From JAFGCL01 sp964492335 (GTDB lineage Bacteria; Chloroflexota; Dehalococcoidia; UBA2247; RBG-13-53-26), in NCBI GenBank assembly GCA_964492335.1, contig CAZBJX010000002.1, positions 62,001 to 126,000 on the forward strand: DNA of 64,000 nucleotides, written 5' to 3'. Under the pieces are notes generated by a model that saw nothing but the letters and a program-made list of their open reading frames with translations, did no database searches and had not been told where the DNA came from. Below, in pieces: positions 8,483 to 17,345 of this stretch (the stretch's first letter is position 1; each line of letters begins with the position of its first letter). The translations under genes were made by a program, and so were the position numbers.

Positions 8483-11400
8483 TCAGTGGTCTTCCTGTGA
8501 GTAGCGGTCGTGTCGCTCGGAGGGCGGCACGTTGGTGTCGATGCCGGCGCCCAGGTGGGCGGCGGCGAACGCGAAGCCGGACTCGGAGAATGCGGTCACG
8601 CAGGCCCTGGCCACCTCCGGGTCGTAGAGGATGCCGCTGTTCCTGGTTATCTCCTCCAGGGCCTTGTCGGCGCCGATCGAGGGCCGGTACGGCCGATGGG
8701 AAGACATGGCCTCCATCACGTCGGCCACGGCCAGGATGCGGGCCTCCAGCAGGATGGCCTCGCCGCGCAGGCCGTAGGGGTACCCGGAGCCATTCCATCT
8801 CTCGTGGTGCTGGAGCACCGTCCGCGCCACCGGCCAGGGGAACTCGATCCTCTTCAGTATATTGTACCCCGTCTTGGCGTGAGTCTTGATCATCTCGTAC
8901 TCCACCTCGTTGAGCTTGCCGGGCTTGCTGAGGATCTCGGTGGGCACGGCGATCTTGCCGATGTCGTGGAGCAGGCCCGCCACCCTTATCCCCTCGATCT
9001 TCTCGGGCGGGACCTCCATGACCCTGGCAAGGGCGCACGCCAGGTCGGTAACGCGCATCTGGTGGCCGGTGGTGTACGGGTCGCGGGTCTCGATGGTGGT
9101 GGTGATGGCTTCGATGGTGGACTCCATGGTCTTCTCCAGCCGCTTCAGGCTGCGCTGCAGCTCCTGCTCCACCTTCTTGCGCTCGGTGATGTCCCGGCTG
9201 ATGCCGCGGTACCCGGCGGGGCGCCCGCTGCTGTCCCTGATGGGGACGGCGCTGGTCTCCAGGACCACGCCCCGCCCATCCTTGTGGGCGGCGGTGTACT
9301 CCAGCAGGGAGAAGGGGAGGTGCTCGGTGGCGAAGCGCCGCAGGATCTTGGTCACCCGCCGTCCCTCTCTCTGGGGCATGAAGTCGAAGGGGGTGCGGCC
9401 CAGGAGGTCCTGCGGCTCGTGGCCCAGGATGTCGCGCACCTTGGGGCTGACGTAGGTGTACCGGTTGCCGGCGTCGAACTCCCAGACCCAGTCGCTCGAG
9501 GTCTCCACCAGGCTGCGGAAGCGCTCCTCGCTGCGGCGCAGCGACTCCTCCGCCTTCTTCTGCTCGGTGATATCCTTGAGGACCCCCAGCAGTGCCGCGG
9601 GCTTGCCGTCCGGCCCCCGGATGTAGCTGAAGTTGGTCGCCGCCCAGAGGGTTGAGCCGTTGGCGCGGATGAACTGCAGGTCCAGGGGAGGGGTCTCCCA
9701 CGGAATGCCCGGCTCGGCCGCCTCCCTGGCGAGGGCCTTGGAGAAGGCCTTCAGGGCGACCCTGACCGACTGGGGGGTGAGCATTGACTCCAGCGAGCCG
9801 GCCATGAACTGCTCGGCGGTGTATCCCAGCATCCGCTGGGCGGAGGGGCTGACGTAGGTGGGCTTCAGGCCCATGTCGACAACCCATATGACGTCAGAGA
9901 TGTTCTCGGCCAGCAGCCGGTAACGCTCCTCGCTCTCCCGCACCGCCTGCTCCGCCTTCACGCGCTCGGTGATGTCCCGGAAGTTGGCCACGATGCCCTT
10001 GATCGTGGGGTCATGGAGCATGTTGCGCACCATGGCTTCCACCGTGTGCCAGGTCCCGTCCTTGTGCATGTAGCGGGCCTTCACGCCTTCGATGGTCATT
10101 CCCGGCTCCTGCAGCACCTTCGCCAGCAGGCTGCTGGCCCTGGCCAGGTCATCGGGGTGCAGCCGCCATTCATTCATGGGGAGCCCATCCCAGTTGTTCT
10201 CCCCGTAGCCGGTGGTGCGCCCTATGGACGGGGAGTAGTACTGGACCTTGCCGTCCTCGTCCAGGACCATGATGGCGTCGCTGGCCTTCTCGATGAGCGC
10301 CCGGAAGCGCTCTTCACTGTTCCGCAGCGCCTGCTCCGCCTGGACCCGCTCGGTGATATCCCGGTAGTTGATGACCATGCCGCCCACCTTGGGGTCGTGG
10401 AGCAGGTTGCGCATGGTGGCTTCCAGGGTGTGCCAGGTGCCGTCGGCGTGCTTGAACCGGGCGGTCACCCCTGAGACGGTGGCGTTGGGCTCCCTCATGA
10501 CCCGTCCGTAGACGGCGGCCGTGGCGGGGATGTCGTCCGGGTGGAGGTCCCAGTCCGGGAGGGAGCTGCCGTGGTACTCATCCTGCATGAAGCCGCTGAC
10601 CTGCTTCGTCGATGGACTCTGGTAGGATATCCTGGCATCGGCATCCAGAATGATGATGGCGTCGGTCGACTCGTCGATGAGGGTGCGGAAGCGTTCCTCG
10701 CTGGTCTTGAGCGCCGCCTCTGCCTCCTTCCTCTGCGTTATGTCCAGGAAGGAGAAGAGCAGGGCCGGCTGCCCCTGGTAGTCAGTGCCCGCCGCCACCC
10801 CGCTGATCCAGATGCGGCGCCCGTCTTTGGTGAGCACCGGCATCTCGATGGGCTCCTGGCTGGCCGCTTCCACGGCTGCCGCGAAGGCCCTGTCGGCCAG
10901 CCTGTCCCTGTCTTCCGGGGAGAGGAACTGCACGGGGTTGATGCCCACCAGGTCGTCGGGTGAAGCGAAGCCGAACATCCTGGCGGTCGCCGTGTTGGCC
11001 AGGACCACCAGGCCCGTCTCCACGCTCACCACCTGGATGGCTGTCTGCGTCCCTTCGAACAGGCCCCGGTACCTGGCTTCGCGGTCCTTCAGGGCCTCCT
11101 CGATCATCTTGCGCTCGGTGATAATGCTCATCAGCAGGAGGGTGGCCAGACGGCCGTCCCAGATGAGCAGGGTCACGTTGGCCTCGGCCCAGCCGGTATT
11201 GCCGGACTTGTCCACGAACCGGAACTGGTAGGTGCCCGGGGATTCCGCGCCCCTCTGCTTCATGACATAGTGGTCAGCCACCTCCTGGCGGTCATCCGGG
11301 TGGACCAGGTCCAGGAAGGGCCTGAGGGACAGCTCGGTGAGGGTGTAGCCCGTCACGGAGGCGGCCTTGGGATTGGCGAACTTGATGACGCCGTCCTGGA

Positions 11401-13741
11401 GCACCGCGATGGCCTCGCTGGCCGTCTCCACCACCTTGCGGTACCTCTCTTCCGAGGCCAGCATCTTCTCTTCCGCCGTCTTGCGCTCGGTGATGTCGGC
11501 GATATTGCCCACCACCCGGATGGTTTTCTCCCCTTCCCGTACCGCCCTGGCCATGACGCGCACCCAGCGGCGCTCCCCCTTGAAGGTGGTGAACGGGACT
11601 GCCAGGTCGAAGGGGGTCCCCTGCTGAACGCACTGCCGGAAGGCCTCCCTGACCAGTTGCCGGTCCATGGGAGGGAAGCACTTGAGGCTCTCGGCTATGT
11701 GGTCGATGCCGGGGAGGCCGGGCAGCTCGTGGATGCGGTAGGTCTGCTCCGTCCAGTGGGTCTGCTGGCTCTGCACGTCGTAGTCCCAACCTCCCACCAG
11801 GGCGATCTCCTGGGTGGTGCGGAGCAGGGCCTCGCTCTGGCGGAGCGACTCCTCGGCCTGCTGGCGCTCGGTGATATCGCGGAAGTTGATCACCATTCCC
11901 CTGACGTCGGGGTCTTCCAGGAGGTTGCAGCCGGCGGCCTCCATGGTCCGCCAGGACCCGTCCTTGTGCTGGTAGCGGATGATGACATCCCGGACCACGG
12001 AGCCCGGGTGGCGGCGCAGTTCCTCCAGGTGGGAGAACAGGTAACCCTGGTCGTCGGGGTGGATGCGGAACTTGTCGGGGGTGAGCCCGGTCCATTCCTC
12101 GGGGGAGAACCCGGTTATCCTGGCCAGCGCGGGGCTCTCGAAGACGACCCGGTAGTCCCGGTCGAATATGGCCACGCCGTCCCAGGCGTTCGACAGGATT
12201 GCCCGCAGGCGCGTCTTCTCCTGCACGACCGCCTGCCCCGCCAGCACCCTGTCGGTGACATCGGTCACCAGGGCCATCACCGCCGGCCGGCCTTGCCAGG
12301 TGTAGGGGATGGCCTGGATGTCGGCCCACCTGGTCTCTCCCTGGGAAGTAACCCCCTTCGTGGTGGTCACGCCGGAGAAGGGGTGCCCTGCGACTGTCTT
12401 GTGGTATCGCCCGGCAATCTCCTGCTTGTGGTCGGGGTGGACCATATCGAGGAGGGGCAGGCCCACCATCTGGTGCTGGAGAAGCCCGACCCCGTTGGCC
12501 GCGGCGGGGTTGACGTAGGCGATCTTCTCATCCTGGAAGATGAAGATGGCCTCACGGGCGGCCTCGATCACCTGCATCTTGCTCTCTTCTGCCATCCTGA
12601 GTGCGGCGTCCTTGGCCTTGTCCGCGGTGATGTCCCTCATGGTGGCGATGATCGCCGCCCGGCCTTCGTGTTGCATCTGCGTGGCCGTGGCCGAGATCCA
12701 GACGCGCTTCTTGTCCCGGGTTATGACCTGGAGCTCGGCGGTCTGCTTGTGCCTGCCCTCGATGTTGCCGGCGATCATGTGGATGATCCTGTCGTGGTCC
12801 TCCCCGGGTATGTACTCCATGGGGTTCTCGCCGATCATCTCCTGCGGAGAGGCGAACCCGAACATGGCGGCGCCGGCCTTGTTGACCAGGGCCACCGTGA
12901 AGGTGGCGACGTCCAGGACCAGGGCGCCGTCCAGCATGCCGTCGAAGAGGCTCCCGTAGCGGTGCTCCGCTTCCCTGAGGGCGGCCTCCCTCTCCTTCTC
13001 GGCGGTGATGTCCCTCATGGTGGACACGATGGCCTGGCGGCCTTCGTACTCGATCTCGGTGGCGCTGGCGGAGATCCAGATGCGCCTCCCGTCCCTGGTC
13101 ATCATCCGCCACTCGGAGGGGCTCTTGTCGGTCCCTTCCAGGTTGGCGGCTATGCGCTGTATGACCAGGTTGCGGTCCTCCTCCGGTATGTAGTCGACGG
13201 GGTTCTGGCCCACTGCCTCCTGGGGAGAGGCGAACCCGAACATGGCGGCGGCCACCCGGCTGGCCCAGGCTATCTTGAAGGTGGCGATGTCGAGCACCAC
13301 CGCCCCGTCGAGCATGCGGTCGAAGAGCTGCTCGTACCGGCGGTCCGTGTCTCTGAGGGTGGCCGCTCTCTCCTTCTCGGCGGTGATGTCCCTGATGGTG
13401 GCCAGGATGGCCTTGCGTCCCCGGTGCTTGATGGCGGTGCCGCGGGCGGAGGCCCAGGTCTCCTTGCTGTCCGCGGTGATGAGCCTGAACTCAATGGAGG
13501 AGCCCCCGTCGGTCTCCCGGCCCTGGGCCAGGAGGCGGGCGGCCGTCTCCCGGTCCTCTTCCGGGACGTGGTCGAGGGGGTTGAGCCCCTCCAGGGCATC
13601 GGGGGAGGCCACTCCGAAGAGGCGGGCGGCGCCCGTATTGCCCAGGACCACCCGGCCGGTGGCGGCATCCAGCACTACCGCCCCGTCGAGCATCCCCTCG
13701 AACAGGCCCCTGTACGAATCCGGATCTGCCCTGCGACCCAT
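8483..13741 (-). CDS. giant multi-PAS sensor with C-terminal HD-GYP domain
   Basis: About 1752 residues from ATG 13741, which has a strong GAGGGGGGAG ribosome-binding site; an open TTG-led extension to 13888 has none. I count twelve PAS modules in tandem, each roughly 120-140 residues and most ending in a DITERK or DITAEK-type junction. Modules 1-3 share the unusual opening MLDGAVVLD or MLDGALVLD, so they look like recent duplications; modules 9 and 10 are also very alike. The C-terminal 210 residues are an HD-GYP domain with HDIGK and HHERWNGSGYP, the signature of cyclic-di-GMP phosphodiesterases. No signal peptide or membrane segment is seen, so it should be a soluble cytoplasmic sensor. 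No kinase or GGDEF domain is present. Ligands for the PAS modules are unknown. Confidence 0.9.
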   Translation of the reverse strand: MGRRADPDSYRGLFEGMLDGAVVLDAATGRVVLGNTGAARLFGVASPDALEGLNPLDHVPEEDRETAARLLAQGRETDGGSSIEFRLITADSKETWASARGTAIKHRGRKAILATIRDITAEKERAATLRDTDRRYEQLFDRMLDGAVVLDIATFKIAWASRVAAAMFGFASPQEAVGQNPVDYIPEEDRNLVIQRIAANLEGTDKSPSEWRMMTRDGRRIWISASATEIEYEGRQAIVSTMRDITAEKEREAALREAEHRYGSLFDGMLDGALVLDVATFTVALVNKAGAAMFGFASPQEMIGENPMEYIPGEDHDRIIHMIAGNIEGRHKQTAELQVITRDKKRVWISATATQMQHEGRAAIIATMRDITADKAKDAALRMAEESKMQVIEAAREAIFIFQDEKIAYVNPAAANGVGLLQHQMVGLPLLDMVHPDHKQEIAGRYHKTVAGHPFSGVTTTKGVTSQGETRWADIQAIPYTWQGRPAVMALVTDVTDRVLAGQAVVQEKTRLRAILSNAWDGVAIFDRDYRVVFESPALARITGFSPEEWTGLTPDKFRIHPDDQGYLFSHLEELRRHPGSVVRDVIIRYQHKDGSWRTMEAAGCNLLEDPDVRGMVINFRDITERQQAEESLRQSEALLRTTQEIALVGGWDYDVQSQQTHWTEQTYRIHELPGLPGIDHIAESLKCFPPMDRQLVREAFRQCVQQGTPFDLAVPFTTFKGERRWVRVMARAVREGEKTIRVVGNIADITERKTAEEKMLASEERYRKVVETASEAIAVLQDGVIKFANPKAASVTGYTLTELSLRPFLDLVHPDDRQEVADHYVMKQRGAESPGTYQFRFVDKSGNTGWAEANVTLLIWDGRLATLLLMSIITERKMIEEALKDREARYRGLFEGTQTAIQVVSVETGLVVLANTATARMFGFASPDDLVGINPVQFLSPEDRDRLADRAFAAAVEAASQEPIEMPVLTKDGRRIWISGVAAGTDYQGQPALLFSFLDITQRKEAEAALKTSEERFRTLIDESTDAIIILDADARISYQSPSTKQVSGFMQDEYHGSSLPDWDLHPDDIPATAAVYGRVMREPNATVSGVTARFKHADGTWHTLEATMRNLLHDPKVGGMVINYRDITERVQAEQALRNSEERFRALIEKASDAIMVLDEDGKVQYYSPSIGRTTGYGENNWDGLPMNEWRLHPDDLARASSLLAKVLQEPGMTIEGVKARYMHKDGTWHTVEAMVRNMLHDPTIKGIVANFRDITERVKAEQAVRESEERYRLLAENISDVIWVVDMGLKPTYVSPSAQRMLGYTAEQFMAGSLESMLTPQSVRVALKAFSKALAREAAEPGIPWETPPLDLQFIRANGSTLWAATNFSYIRGPDGKPAALLGVLKDITEQKKAEESLRRSEERFRSLVETSSDWVWEFDAGNRYTYVSPKVRDILGHEPQDLLGRTPFDFMPQREGRRVTKILRRFATEHLPFSLLEYTAAHKDGRGVVLETSAVPIRDSSGRPAGYRGISRDITERKKVEQELQRSLKRLEKTMESTIEAITTTIETRDPYTTGHQMRVTDLACALARVMEVPPEKIEGIRVAGLLHDIGKIAVPTEILSKPGKLNEVEYEMIKTHAKTGYNILKRIEFPWPVARTVLQHHERWNGSGYPYGLRGEAILLEARILAVADVMEAMSSHRPYRPSIGADKALEEITRNSGILYDPEVARACVTAFSESGFAFAAAHLGAGIDTNVPPSERHDRYSQEDH

Positions 13742-13909
13742 CTCCCCCCTCTGGCCCGGCAGTGCCCCTGTGGCGGCGGCCGGACGTCTGTGCCAGTGGC
13801 CCGGCAGCGCTCCCGGATTGCCGGTCCACACCAGTACCCCGCCGTGGCTGCTGCCCGGCGACCAGGGTGCGGCCCCAAGACATGGCAATGTAGTGTCTTC
13901 GGCAAATAA

Positions 13910-13915
13910 ATTATA
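13910..13915 (-). promoter_or_regulatory. possible -10 element for the PAS/HD-GYP gene
   Basis: A perfect TATAAT on the minus strand (13915 to 13910) lies in an A+T-rich patch. A start near 13903 would give a leader of about 160 nt before ATG 13741. TTGACA is nearby but only 8 bp upstream, too close to act as its -35. Confidence 0.4.
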
Positions 13916-13952
13916 CGGGTCATGTCAATTCGGAAAGGGTCGCCGGGGTCCC

Positions 13953-14316
13953 TGTCACCGGCCCTGGAGCGCCGGCCCCTCGCCGGCATGTCCTGCCGGC
14001 TGCATGANNNNNNNNNNNNNNNNNNNNNNNNNNNNNNNNNNNNNNNNNNNNNNNNNNNNNNNNNNNNNNNNNNNNNNNNNNNNNNNNNNNNNNNNNNNNN
14101 NNNNNNNTGTCACCGGCCCTGGAGCGCCGGCCCCTCGCCGGCATGTCCTGCCGGCTGCATGATGGACCGCCCGGCCTTGCTGCCACGCCTGGCCGCCCCC
14201 GTGACGGGCTGCGCCGGCCCCGCGCCGGCATGTCCTGCCGGCTGCATGACGGACCGCCCGGCCTTGCTGCCACGCCTGGCCGTCCCCGGGACGGGCTGCG
14301 CCGGCCCCGCGCCGGC
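13953..14316. repeat. 87-bp GC-rich tandem repeat array (interrupted by assembly gap)
   Basis: The block starting GCCGGCATGTCC recurs at 14137 and 14224, and a truncated copy begins at 14311: an exact 87-bp period. A 55-bp copy at 13953-14007 is identical to 14108-14162 on the other side of the gap. Each unit carries a perfect hairpin, GCCGGCA and TGCCGGC around the 5-nt loop TGTCC. The array lies between the divergent PAS/HD-GYP and zinc-ribbon genes. The period is divisible by three and the frame stays open, but no start codon with a ribosome-binding site supports coding. Confidence 0.85.
14008..14107. other. assembly gap of 100 N
   Basis: Exactly 100 N, the usual placeholder for a scaffold gap of unknown size. 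Both flanks end in the same 55-bp repeat, so the true array length is unknown. The gap may hide more repeat units, or the two ends may simply overlap. Confidence 0.97.
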
Positions 14317-14327
14317 CTTTGCGGTTG

Positions 14328-14336
14328 TGGTATATT
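14328..14336 (+). promoter_or_regulatory. extended -10 promoter of the zinc-ribbon gene
   Basis: TATATT at 14331-14336 is preceded by TG at 14328-14329, an extended -10 (TGnTATATT). The last repeat unit ends just upstream, so the array abuts this promoter. No -35 is recognisable. Confidence 0.45.
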
Positions 14337-14356
14337 GGGGGTCAGAGGTTAGCGGA

Positions 14357-14770
14357 ATGGAGTGTCCGGCATGCAGGGGCGTCGTGGCCGTGGTGGAGTA
14401 CGAGCGCATTGAGCTCGACTACTGCACCAACTGCAACGGGGTGTGGTTTGATGCAGGGGAGCTGGAGCTGCTCGCGGAGCGCCTGTCCCTGGCCGGGGAC
14501 GCGGTCCTCCTGCCCGATATCATGGGCCTCCCCGAGGCGAAGGTGCGGGAGAAGGCCAGGCGGTGCCCCATATGCCGCCGGAAGATGAGGAAGGTCCGCG
14601 CGGGCAGCGACCCCGTGGTGCTGCTGGACGTCTGCTCCCGGCAGCACGGGATCTGGTTCGACAGGGGAGAGGTGGGCCAGCTCCTGGGACAGCTCCAGGG
14701 CAAGGGGGCCATGGCGGGCAAGCAAGGCCGGGTGATTGCCTTCCTGGGGGAAGTCTTCCGGGCGAAGTAG
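14357..14770 (+). CDS. TFIIB-type zinc-ribbon protein
   Basis: 137 residues from ATG 14357 (AGAGG at 14344-14348, spacing 8). Two zf-TFIIB-like modules are visible: MECPAC with YCTNCNGVWFDAGELE (residues 1-38) and RRCPICRRKM with DVCSRQHGIWFDRGEVG (about 72-112). Each pairs CxxC with a second Cys-containing knuckle followed by the family's (V/I)WFD.GE motif; the second module has one Cys fewer in its second half (CSRQHG). These small proteins presumably bind zinc, but their role is unknown. It opens a close cluster with lemA (28-bp gap) and the HtpX-like protease, suggesting a shared envelope or protein-quality role. Confidence 0.8.
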   Translation: MECPACRGVVAVVEYERIELDYCTNCNGVWFDAGELELLAERLSLAGDAVLLPDIMGLPEAKVREKARRCPICRRKMRKVRAGSDPVVLLDVCSRQHGIWFDRGEVGQLLGQLQGKGAMAGKQGRVIAFLGEVFRAK

Positions 14771-14798
14771 CGGGCATGGAAAAGGTAAGGAGGTGTCT

Positions 14799-15374
14799 AT
14801 GGGCGTCACGGGCATAGTGCTCATTGTCCTCGCAGTCCTGGTGGTGGTCCTGGTGATATGGCTGTTCATGACCTACAACGGGCTGGTCCGGCTGCGCAAC
14901 CAGACCCGGAACGCCTGGGCCCAGATCGACGTCCAGCTGAAGAGGCGCCATGACCTCATCCCCAATCTGGTGGAGACGGTCAAGGGCTACGCCGCGCACG
15001 AAAGAGAGACCCTGCAGGCGGTGACCGAGGCGCGCAACATCGCCGTGGGCGCCGTGGGCAAGGGCGTCGGAGAGCAGTCCAGGGCGGAAGGGCATCTCAA
15101 GGGCGCTCTTGACCGGCTTCTGGCGGTGGTGGAGAGGTACCCCGACCTCAAGGCCAGCCAGAACTTCCTGGCCCTGCAGGAGGAACTGACCTCGACCGAG
15201 AACAAGATCAGCTTCTCCCGGCAGTACTATAACGACTCCGTTCTCAACTACAACAACAAGACCCAGATGGCCCCCTCCAACATCGTGGCCGGCCTGTTCG
15301 GCTTCAAGGCCGGCGAGTTCTTCGAGGTCAAGAGCGAGGCGGAGAGAGAAGTCCCGAAGGTCAGCTTCAAGTAG
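14799..15374 (+). CDS. lemA: LemA family membrane protein
   Basis: 191 residues. ATG 14799 is fixed by AAGGAGG at 14787-14793. There is one N-terminal membrane helix (about residues 4-24), then the family hallmark YNGLVRLRNQTRNAWAQIDV followed by QLKRRHDLIPNLVETVKGYA, and a long helical domain ending in the FFEVKSEAEREVPKVSF tail. LemA proteins expose their N-terminus outside and the helical domain inside the cell; the biochemical role is not settled. It is directly followed by an HtpX-like protease, the common partner for LemA. Confidence 0.94.
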   Translation: MGVTGIVLIVLAVLVVVLVIWLFMTYNGLVRLRNQTRNAWAQIDVQLKRRHDLIPNLVETVKGYAAHERETLQAVTEARNIAVGAVGKGVGEQSRAEGHLKGALDRLLAVVERYPDLKASQNFLALQEELTSTENKISFSRQYYNDSVLNYNNKTQMAPSNIVAGLFGFKAGEFFEVKSEAEREVPKVSFK

Positions 15375-15390
15375 TCGAGTGCAGCCCGGC

Positions 15391-16593
15391 ATGTGGGAAC
15401 AGATACGGTCCAACCAGATCAGGTCCATGGTCCTGGTGGCAGCCCTGGCCCTGGTGCTGCTGCTGCTGGGGTACATGCTGGGCTGGGCCTTCCTGGACAA
15501 CGGCATAGCCGGGCTCATCGTGGCCCTGGTCATCTGGTTCTTCATGAACCTGTTCGCCTACTTCCAGGGGGGCAACCTGGTCCTGGCCATCTCCGGGGCC
15601 AGGAAGATCGGCCCGGAAGACCACCCCCGCCTGTGGAACGTAGTGGAGGAGATGAAGATCGCCTCCGGGCTGGAGAAGATGCCCGACGTGTACATCATCG
15701 ACGACCCGGCCCTCAATGCCTTCGCCACCGGCCGGGACCCGGGCCATGCCGCGGTGACCGTCACGTCGGGGCTGCTGCAGGCCATGAACCGGGACGAGCT
15801 GCAGGGCGTGGTGGCCCACGAGATGTCCCACATCAAGAACCGTGACGTGCTCCTGATGACGCTCTGCAGCGTGACCCTGGGCGCCGTCGTCATCCTGGCC
15901 TGGTACGGAACGCGGATCATGATCTTCGGGGGCGGCGGCCGCCGCCGTGACGGCGGGGGCGGCGCCGCGCTCCTTGTCATACTGGCGGCCCTCGTCCTGG
16001 CCATCCTGGCGCCCATCCTGGCCCAGGTGATCTACTTCGCCATCTCCCGGAAGAGGGAGTACCTGGCGGACGCCTCCGGGGCGCTGTACACCAGGTACCC
16101 GGAGGGCCTGGCGTCGGCGCTGGAGAAGATCGGCGGGTCCACTGTCGAGCTGCGGTCGGCCAACGCCGCCTTCGCCCCCATGTACACCGCCAATCCCTTC
16201 CGCAAAAAGGGACGGGCCGCCGAGGACCTGACGAGCACCCATCCCCCCATCAGCGAGAGGATCAGGATCCTGCGCAGCATGGGCGGCAGCGCTTCCATGG
16301 CGGCCTATGATGCGGCCTTCGGCCAGGTGACCGGAGGCGGCCGGGGCGTCGTCCCCCGCTCGGCGCTGGCGGGGGAGCCGCAGGTCGCGGCCCGGGCGGC
16401 CTCCGCGGCGGAGGCGGGCCCCGGGAGGATCGACCGGGCCAGGGACACCTCCGACCTCATGTGGAAGATGAGCCGCTACGGGCAGGTCGACTGCCAGTGC
16501 GGCACGAAGATCAGGGTGCCGCCCAACTACCGGGCCGGCACCATCAGGTGCCCGCACTGCGGCACCGTGAACCCGGTCCCTCCCGGGCGCTAG
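15391..16593 (+). CDS. HtpX-like M48 zinc metalloprotease with C-terminal zinc ribbon
   Basis: 400 residues from ATG 15391 (MWEQIRSNQIRS, the typical N-terminus); GTG 15379 would add four residues. Membrane helices at about 12-34 and 38-58 are followed by the M48 active site HEMSH (143-147) with a downstream REYLADASG segment supplying the third zinc ligand, and further helices between. HtpX cleaves misfolded membrane proteins. Unusually, the C-terminus has an added zinc ribbon: CQCGTKIRVPP and RCPHCGTVNPVPPGR, two CxC/CxxC pairs. A glycine- and arginine-rich loop (GGGGRRRDGGGG) lies between helices. It follows lemA after 16 bp. Confidence 0.92.
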   Translation: MWEQIRSNQIRSMVLVAALALVLLLLGYMLGWAFLDNGIAGLIVALVIWFFMNLFAYFQGGNLVLAISGARKIGPEDHPRLWNVVEEMKIASGLEKMPDVYIIDDPALNAFATGRDPGHAAVTVTSGLLQAMNRDELQGVVAHEMSHIKNRDVLLMTLCSVTLGAVVILAWYGTRIMIFGGGGRRRDGGGGAALLVILAALVLAILAPILAQVIYFAISRKREYLADASGALYTRYPEGLASALEKIGGSTVELRSANAAFAPMYTANPFRKKGRAAEDLTSTHPPISERIRILRSMGGSASMAAYDAAFGQVTGGGRGVVPRSALAGEPQVAARAASAAEAGPGRIDRARDTSDLMWKMSRYGQVDCQCGTKIRVPPNYRAGTIRCPHCGTVNPVPPGR

Positions 16594-16636
16594 TGCCCGG
16601 GCCTGTGAGGAGAGCCGCCCTGCCGCGGCGCAGGCC

Positions 16637-16665
16637 GTGACAAACGCCCCGGGACTGGTCATAAT
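16637..16665 (+). promoter_or_regulatory. promoter giving a leaderless transcript of the transglutaminase-like gene
   Basis: GTGACA (16637-16642), 17-bp spacer, CATAAT (16660-16665). The -10 ends 6 nt before ATG 16672, so transcription should begin at or next to the A of the start codon. No ribosome-binding site fits in between. Confidence 0.62.
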
Positions 16666-16671
16666 CAAATC

Positions 16672-17325
16672 ATGGAGCGGACAGAGGAGTTCCTCCGGCC
16701 GACCCGGCTCTGCGACTTCGACACCTGCGGCGCCATCCGCGAGCGGGCGGCGCGACTGGCCCGGGGCTGCAGCGACAACCAGCAGAGGTTCCAGGCGGTG
16801 TTCGAGTTCGTGCGGGAGCTGCCCTACGGGCTGGAGGACTGGGACGTGAAGGCTTCGGCCAGCCTGGCCAGGGGCTGGGGCATGTGCAGCGGCAAGACCA
16901 ACCTGCTGGTGGCTATGTCCCGGGCGCTGTCGGTCCCCGCCCGGTACCGCATCTTCAAGATCAAGGCTGAGCGCCGGCTGCTCAAACAGATCATGGGGCG
17001 GGACCAGAGCATGGCGGCCCGGTTCGGCGGCCTGCCACCGGCGCAGGACCACGTGCAGTGCGAGGTCTACCTGGACGGCTGGAGGGTCTATGATCCCTCG
17101 CGGGACACCGCCTTCGAGAACGGCCTGAGGAAGCTGGGCATCCCCCTGGAAAGGGTGCCGGTCCCCGACGCCCGGGGCGCGGTGCACTATGACATCCTGG
17201 CCTCCTTCGATGACTGGGCCATGGAGCGGCAGGCGGGCCGCATGGTGCGGGAGGACCGGGACCTGGTGTTTGCCCGGGCCAACGTCGAGCTGGACAGGGT
17301 GAGGCGCCTGGGCCGGCACCCGTAG
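16672..17325 (+). CDS. transglutaminase-like (papain-fold) protein
   Basis: 217 residues with a transglutaminase-like core: the catalytic Cys in ARGWGMCSGKTNLLVAMSRA (Cys at about residue 67), the His in QDHVQCEVYLDGW (about 126) and the Asp in YDPSRD (about 141) form the expected Cys-His-Asp triad. In bacteria such domains occur in proteases and peptide-handling enzymes as well as crosslinkers, so the substrate is unknown. No signal peptide, so probably cytoplasmic. It appears to be transcribed as a leaderless message and is followed after 20 bp by rarA. Confidence 0.8.
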   Translation: MERTEEFLRPTRLCDFDTCGAIRERAARLARGCSDNQQRFQAVFEFVRELPYGLEDWDVKASASLARGWGMCSGKTNLLVAMSRALSVPARYRIFKIKAERRLLKQIMGRDQSMAARFGGLPPAQDHVQCEVYLDGWRVYDPSRDTAFENGLRKLGIPLERVPVPDARGAVHYDILASFDDWAMERQAGRMVREDRDLVFARANVELDRVRRLGRHP

Positions 17326-17345
17326 GACAGGCTGTAGGACAGGCT

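Noticed and set aside
13742..13905. Cyclic-di-GMP riboswitch in the leader of the PAS/HD-GYP gene
   Set aside because: The leader is long enough, but conserved GEMM sequence elements are not recognisable.
11270..13909. An 879-residue open frame on the plus strand opposite the PAS/HD-GYP gene
   Set aside because: It mirrors the codon structure of the sense gene, is rich in Gly/His/Pro/Val and has no domain signature; high-GC genes commonly leave long antisense frames open.
13953..14316. CRISPR array
   Set aside because: The units are contiguous 87-bp tandem repeats without unique spacers, and no cas genes are near.
13922..14356. In-frame 29-residue peptide repeats across the 87-bp array and gap, contiguous with the zinc-ribbon gene
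   Set aside because: Open only because 87 is divisible by three; no start with a ribosome-binding site, while ATG 14357 has one, and the N gap makes the frame uncertain.
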